DNA of 64,000 bases from DALYLB01 sp964468345 (GTDB lineage Bacteria; Acidobacteriota; Blastocatellia; RBC074), in contig CAYXVZ010000002.1 in NCBI GenBank assembly GCA_964468345.1, positions 186,001 through 250,000 of the forward strand. Direction: 5' to 3'. Below are positions 60,373-64,000 of the stretch, piece by piece. Each line of letters begins with the position of its first letter. The stretch's first letter is position 1. The translations under genes and the position numbers were made by a program. Under the pieces are notes generated by a model. The model was not told the origin of the DNA. It saw only the letters and a list, made by a program, of their open reading frames with translations, and did not search any database.

Positions 60373-61296
60373 ATGAAACAATTCGACTGCATTACCGTCG
60401 GCGACCTCTTCATCGATATCGTGATGAGTGGATTTGCGTCCTTGCCGCGGCATGGCGAGGAGGCCTTTGCAACGGGCCTGCAGCGCGAGGTGGGCGGCGG
60501 GGCAGCGATCACGGCCTGCGGTCTCGCCAAACTGGGAGCGCGGGTCGGACTGCTCGGCATGCTCGGCGGATCCGATGGCCAGTGGGTCGCGGAACGATTG
60601 AAAAAACGCAACGTGAACATCGGAGGCATTCGCTATCATTTGAGCGAACCGACCGGGCTCACCGTCGCGGCGAGTTCAACGGAAGACCGCGCCTTTCTGA
60701 GCTATAACGGAGCCAATCAGTTTCTCAAGGAATTATTGCACGACCCTTCAATGCACGGATGGCTTGCCACCGCTCGTCATGTACATTTTGCGATGCCGAT
60801 TTCGCCGGGCCTGCTGCGATCGCTGACGGATTTCCTGCATCAGGCCGGCGCCCGGGTCTCTGTCGATGTGGGCTGGCATCCCGACTGGCTGGAAGACGAG
60901 CAAAGCATCGATGCCTTGAAGCAGGTCGATCTCTTTTTTCCCAACGAACGCGAAGCCGGTCATATGACGGGACAATCCGATCCGGAAGCCATGCTGCAAG
61001 CGATGGGGACGATGGGCCTTTCCAATGTTGCCCTGAAGCTCGGGTCCGATGGCGCGATGCTGTTGTGGGATGACGAAATTTTCGCCTGCCCGCCTCAACG
61101 TATTCGGCCCATCGACACAACAGGAGCCGGCGACTGTTTCAATGCCGGCTTTTTGTATGGCACGCTGCTGGAAAAATCTCCGGAACAATGCCTGCAACTC
61201 GGCAATCTTTGCGGGGGGCTTTCGACGCTCGGCCTGGGCGGCCTTGCATCTTTTCCCGAACGCGATAAAGTACTTTCTATTCTGTCGGATTCCTAA
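60373..61296 (+). CDS. PfkB-family carbohydrate kinase
   Basis: A 307-residue ribokinase-like sugar kinase. FDCITVGDLFIDIVMSG and the glycine-rich REVGGGAAITACGLAKLGA mark the N-terminus. NEREAGHMTG and the PfkB signature DTTGAGDCFNAGFLYG, with the catalytic Asp, mark the C-terminus. The sugar is unknown; the neighbouring myo-inositol oxygenase and GH4 genes suggest polyol or uronate use (inference). The start at 60373 is one of three close ATGs (60358 and 60361 are in frame); none has a clear ribosome site. Confidence 0.9.
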   Translation: MKQFDCITVGDLFIDIVMSGFASLPRHGEEAFATGLQREVGGGAAITACGLAKLGARVGLLGMLGGSDGQWVAERLKKRNVNIGGIRYHLSEPTGLTVAASSTEDRAFLSYNGANQFLKELLHDPSMHGWLATARHVHFAMPISPGLLRSLTDFLHQAGARVSVDVGWHPDWLEDEQSIDALKQVDLFFPNEREAGHMTGQSDPEAMLQAMGTMGLSNVALKLGSDGAMLLWDDEIFACPPQRIRPIDTTGAGDCFNAGFLYGTLLEKSPEQCLQLGNLCGGLSTLGLGGLASFPERDKVLSILSDS

Positions 61297-61338
61297 GGCA
61301 CGCCTCCCCCGCGGAGGCAAACACGAAGAGAGGGAGAT

Positions 61339-62259
61339 ATGCTTCATCGTCGTTCGCTCCTGCTTTCAAGTATCTTCGGTCTCGCAGCCTTGTTTCCCGC
61401 CGGCGCCTTTCTGCAACAGGCCGAGAAAAAAGTCGATCCACGGCCGCAGCAAAAAAATGACGACAAACTGAAACTCCGCACCGACGTCGTCAACATCACG
61501 GTCAAGGTATCCGACACGGCAGGCCGCTTCGTCGTCGGACTGAAAAAAGAGGAATTCGAGGTATACGACAACGGCGTAAAACAGGAAATCTCTTTTTTTG
61601 CTGATGAGGACGATCCGATTTCGCTTGGCTTTGTATACGATATTTCGGGATCCATGGGCGGGTATTCCGGATTGTCCCGTTCCCTGCTGCGGCAGTTCTT
61701 CGATCATTCCCACAAGGAAGACGAGTATTTCATTATGGCCTTCAGCAAGAAGCCGACGTTGCTGCAGGACTTCACGCCTGCGCCGGAGGAAGTCATCAAT
61801 CGCGTCGTCATGATCAAACCCGGGGGAAGCACATCGCTTTATGATGCGGCCTATCTCGCCACCGAAAAAGTGAAACAGGGACGACACCAAAAGAAGGCAC
61901 TGATCATTTTCTCAGATGGGCAGGAAAACAGCAGCCGGTATTCCGGGAAGGAACTTCGGAATCTGTTGAAGGAAACCGATGTGCAAATTTATACCATTGG
62001 CTTTGGCGACGGCGGAGTGCTGAAAGATATCGCCGAACCCACCGGCGGGCTGACCGGATTTCCCTATGACTATGCGACCGCGGAGCATTTTTATACGCGG
62101 CTTGCTCTCCTGCTGCGCAAACAATACGTAATCGGATTTTATCCTACGGATGCGAGCGGAAAAGAATCCTGGCACAAGCTCGAGGTAAAGGTGAAAGCGC
62201 CCCACCAGATGGGCCGACTGAGACTGTCCTACCGAAAAGGCTATCCATCTTTTCAATAA
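61339..62259 (+). CDS. VWFA-related Acidobacterial-domain protein, secreted
   Basis: A 306-residue protein with a signal-like start (LLLSSIFGLAALFPAGAF) and the layout of TIGR03436. A beta-rich lead (LKLRTDVVNITVKVSD, FVVGLKKEEFEVYDNGVKQE) is followed by a von Willebrand A domain with the MIDAS motif DISGSMG and later GGSTSLYDAAYL and ALIIFSDGQEN. It probably binds a divalent metal and a protein partner at the cell surface; the partner is unknown. The family is very strongly tied to Acidobacteriota. ATG at 61339 with GAGAGGGAGA upstream. Confidence 0.93.
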   Translation: MLHRRSLLLSSIFGLAALFPAGAFLQQAEKKVDPRPQQKNDDKLKLRTDVVNITVKVSDTAGRFVVGLKKEEFEVYDNGVKQEISFFADEDDPISLGFVYDISGSMGGYSGLSRSLLRQFFDHSHKEDEYFIMAFSKKPTLLQDFTPAPEEVINRVVMIKPGGSTSLYDAAYLATEKVKQGRHQKKALIIFSDGQENSSRYSGKELRNLLKETDVQIYTIGFGDGGVLKDIAEPTGGLTGFPYDYATAEHFYTRLALLLRKQYVIGFYPTDASGKESWHKLEVKVKAPHQMGRLRLSYRKGYPSFQ

Positions 62260-62367
62260 TTTCACACATTGAACCTTTCATCCCTGCTGAAAATTCCCTA
62301 TGATTACGGGGAAGTTATCTTTCTATACGTATTCAAACCCAGGAATCAGAACAAAGGAGTTCCGAAC

Positions 62368-63198
62368 ATGTCACTGGAAATCCACCCAGGCACGCAATCC
62401 AAGTCTTCCTTTATGAGCGGCGTCGCCGATACTCAGAAATACCGCAATTATGAAGCCGAAGCGCGCAGCACGGTAAAGGAGTTTTATCGACTCAACCATA
62501 TCAATCAGACGCTCGATTTTGTCCTTGCGAAAGAAGAGGAATACCAGCGGAAAAACAAAGCCAAAATGGGCATCTGGGAAGCCATGGTACATCTCGATGC
62601 CGTCGTCGATGACAGCGACCCCGATACGGCATTGTCCCAAACGGTTCATGCCTATCAGACCGCCGAAGCGATCCGGCAGGACGGGCATCCGCGCTGGTTT
62701 ATTCTGGCGGGATTCATTCACGACCTCGGCAAGGTCCTGACCTTATTCGGTGAACCGCAATGGGCAGTGGTGGGAGATACCTTCCCGGTGGGATGCGCCT
62801 ATTCCGACAAGATCGTTTACTCCGAATTTTTCGACGGTAATCCCGACTATGACAATCCGCGTCTGCAAACCCCGAACGGCATTTATAAGGCCGGCTGCGG
62901 TATCGACAACCTCCATATTTCATGGGGGCACGACGAATACCTCTATCAGGTAGTTAAGGATTACCTGCCGCAGGAGGCTCTGTGGATGCTGCGTTACCAT
63001 TCCTGCTATGTCATCCACCGCGAAAACCAATACGGGCATTTGTTGAATGACGGCGATCAGGAAGCCCTGAAATGGATCCGCGCCTTCAACCCCTATGATC
63101 TGTATTCGAAGTGCGAGGTCGAGCCGGATTACAACGAACTGCGGCCCTTCTATGAAGACCTCGTTGCGGAGTACTTTCCGGATAAGCTTGCCTGGTAA
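62368..63198 (+). CDS. myo-Inositol oxygenase
   Basis: Di-iron enzyme that opens myo-inositol to D-glucuronate. The 276-residue protein starts at the ATG at 62368, with AAAGGAG upstream (a longer frame to 62269 lacks a site). Metal ligands of the family are visible: HAYQTAEAIR, FIHDLGKVL, WGHDEYLYQV, RYHSCYVIH and FNPYDLYSK. NHINQTLDFVLAKEEEY and MGIWEAMVHLDAVVDDSDPD are also conserved. Such enzymes are well known in eukaryotes and rarer in bacteria. A glucuronokinase-like gene and galU 26 kb away could use its product. Confidence 0.93.
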   Translation: MSLEIHPGTQSKSSFMSGVADTQKYRNYEAEARSTVKEFYRLNHINQTLDFVLAKEEEYQRKNKAKMGIWEAMVHLDAVVDDSDPDTALSQTVHAYQTAEAIRQDGHPRWFILAGFIHDLGKVLTLFGEPQWAVVGDTFPVGCAYSDKIVYSEFFDGNPDYDNPRLQTPNGIYKAGCGIDNLHISWGHDEYLYQVVKDYLPQEALWMLRYHSCYVIHRENQYGHLLNDGDQEALKWIRAFNPYDLYSKCEVEPDYNELRPFYEDLVAEYFPDKLAW

Positions 63199-63228
63199 GC
63201 GATTGAATTACATGCCGATGAATGTTTA

Positions 63229-63313
63229 AACCACGAAGAACGCGAAGAAAAAATGAGCGGGACATTGCGTAGTTGCGGCTTTGCTGCTTCGTGCTCTTCG
63301 TTTCTTCGTGGTT
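63229..63313. repeat. CACGAAGA inverted repeat upstream of the GH4 gene
   Basis: AACCACGAAGAACGCGAAGA on the left is mirrored on the right by CTCTTCGTTTCTTCGTGGTT, around a 35-bp centre. The right arm ends 10 bp before the GH4 ATG. Confidence 0.9.
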
Positions 63314-63323
63314 CCAACCGACG

Positions 63324-64000
63324 ATGCAACAATCACGTAAAGTCGCAATTATTGGTGGCGGAGGAATTCGAACGCCGCTGTTGCTGCACGGCCTGATCGA
63401 GGCGCAGCAAACGGTCGGGCTGGGAGAAATCGCGCTGTTCGATATCGATCGGGAGCGCGTTGAAATTATCGCCGCCCTTTGCCGCGAAATTGCGCGTAGC
63501 TTTGGCAGCAGCGTGTCGATCAGAACGCCGGAAAGCCTCGAAAAAGCGGTGGAAGGCGCGGAGTTCATCATTCATAGCATTCGCGCGGGCGGCATTGCGA
63601 CGCGTGCCCGCGATGAACGGCTCGCCATCGAACTCGGCATCGCTGGACAGGAGACAACCGGACTGGCGGGCTTTGCCAAGGCTTTGCGTACGATTCCCAT
63701 CGTTCTCGAACAGGCGCAAATCATCGAACGGGTTGCGCCCGATGCCTGGTTCATCAGCTTCACCAACCCGGCCGGCCTGATGACGCAGGCGCTGAAACAG
63801 CACACGCGTATGCGCGTAATCGGCATTTGCGATACGCCGACCGAAATGTTTCACCGCATTGCGCTCGCCCTCGATGCCCGGCCTGAAGACCTTCGCTGCA
63901 ATTATTTCGGCCTCAACCATCTGGGCTGGATCGATCGCGTCATGCTGCGCGGCAAAGATGTGACCGAGCGCCTGCTCGGGGACGATGCGGCGCTGCGGAG
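63324..64000 (+). CDS. Glycoside hydrolase family 4 enzyme, N-terminal 225 residues (partial)
   Basis: The frame is open to the window end. GH4 enzymes are NAD- and Mn-dependent glycosidases (6-phospho-beta-glucosidase, alpha-galactosidase, alpha-glucuronidase). The NAD-binding start VAIIGGGGIRTPLLL is clear. The catalytic region has VIGICDTPTEMF and NYFGLNHLGWIDR, where Cys and His are metal ligands. The exact sugar is not decided. The start at 63324 lies 10 bp after an inverted repeat, so the ribosome site is uncertain. Confidence 0.9.
   Translation, partial: MQQSRKVAIIGGGGIRTPLLLHGLIEAQQTVGLGEIALFDIDRERVEIIAALCREIARSFGSSVSIRTPESLEKAVEGAEFIIHSIRAGGIATRARDERLAIELGIAGQETTGLAGFAKALRTIPIVLEQAQIIERVAPDAWFISFTNPAGLMTQALKQHTRMRVIGICDTPTEMFHRIALALDARPEDLRCNYFGLNHLGWIDRVMLRGKDVTERLLGDDAALR

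Overview
The window looks like chromosomal DNA from an Acidobacteriota species (class not decidable by eye; Blastocatellia-like is a guess). Evidence: a secreted VWA protein of the 'VWFA-related Acidobacterial domain' type (61339-62259), four very large Oar-like TonB-dependent receptors with an N-terminal carboxypeptidase-regulatory-like domain (1-1614 partial, 1744-5316, 40598-44596, 53106-56459), and a Gram-negative envelope gene set. I see no rRNA, tRNA, CRISPR array, transposase or prophage genes.

Layout. (1) 1-5.3 kb: two Oar-like receptors. (2) 5.8-8.4 kb: transketolase and a DUF6941-like protein. (3) 8.4-17.9 kb, minus strand: an assimilatory sulfate block read as small ORF, sat, cysC, cobA, precorrin-2 dehydrogenase, cysH (APS-reductase type), sulfate-binding lipoprotein, secreted cupin, one CysT-like permease, CysA-like ATPase, then a VanX-like dipeptidase. 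Sulfite reductase and CysW are absent from the window. (4) 18.8-28.8 kb, minus strand: an envelope cluster of a DUF1175 lipoprotein, a thioester-containing alpha-2-macroglobulin (1642 aa), a polytopic membrane protein, a small lipoprotein, and a 927-aa protein joining a penicillin-binding transpeptidase, a SpoIID/LytB domain and an HELAH metallopeptidase. (5) 29-31.7 kb: a two-component pair and a degenerate NtrC-like AAA+ protein. (6) 32.1-37.5 kb, minus strand: galU, a GHMP (glucuronokinase-like) kinase, a zinc-ribbon protein with four tandem repeats, an amidohydrolase and a DUF4097-like protein. (7) 37.8-47.5 kb: ATP-grasp protein, enolase, receptor, sirtuin, AIM24/TIGR00266 protein, Aat. 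(8) 47.5-64 kb, plus strand: M61 peptidase, coiled-coil protein, PIG-L deacetylase, receptor, fused alpha/beta 2-oxoacid dehydrogenase E1, APC permease, PfkB kinase, VWA protein, myo-inositol oxygenase and the start of a GH4 enzyme.

The most unexpected signal is outside the genes. About sixteen intergenic sites carry long inverted repeats, and in most of them the arms are arrays of a short word (7, 8, 9 or 10 bp) on one side and its reverse complement on the other. Words differ between sites (AAAAGGC, CACGAAGA, TATAGGTCC, GTCTGGAGAA), but the head-to-head design recurs. Three are at convergent gene ends. Several reach into genes: one encodes residues 682-705 of the transpeptidase-SpoIID-peptidase protein in frame, one encodes about residues 7-55 of the VanX-like protein, and one supplies the last codons and stop of the precorrin-2 dehydrogenase gene. 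With the envelope cluster this is the best candidate here for something undescribed.
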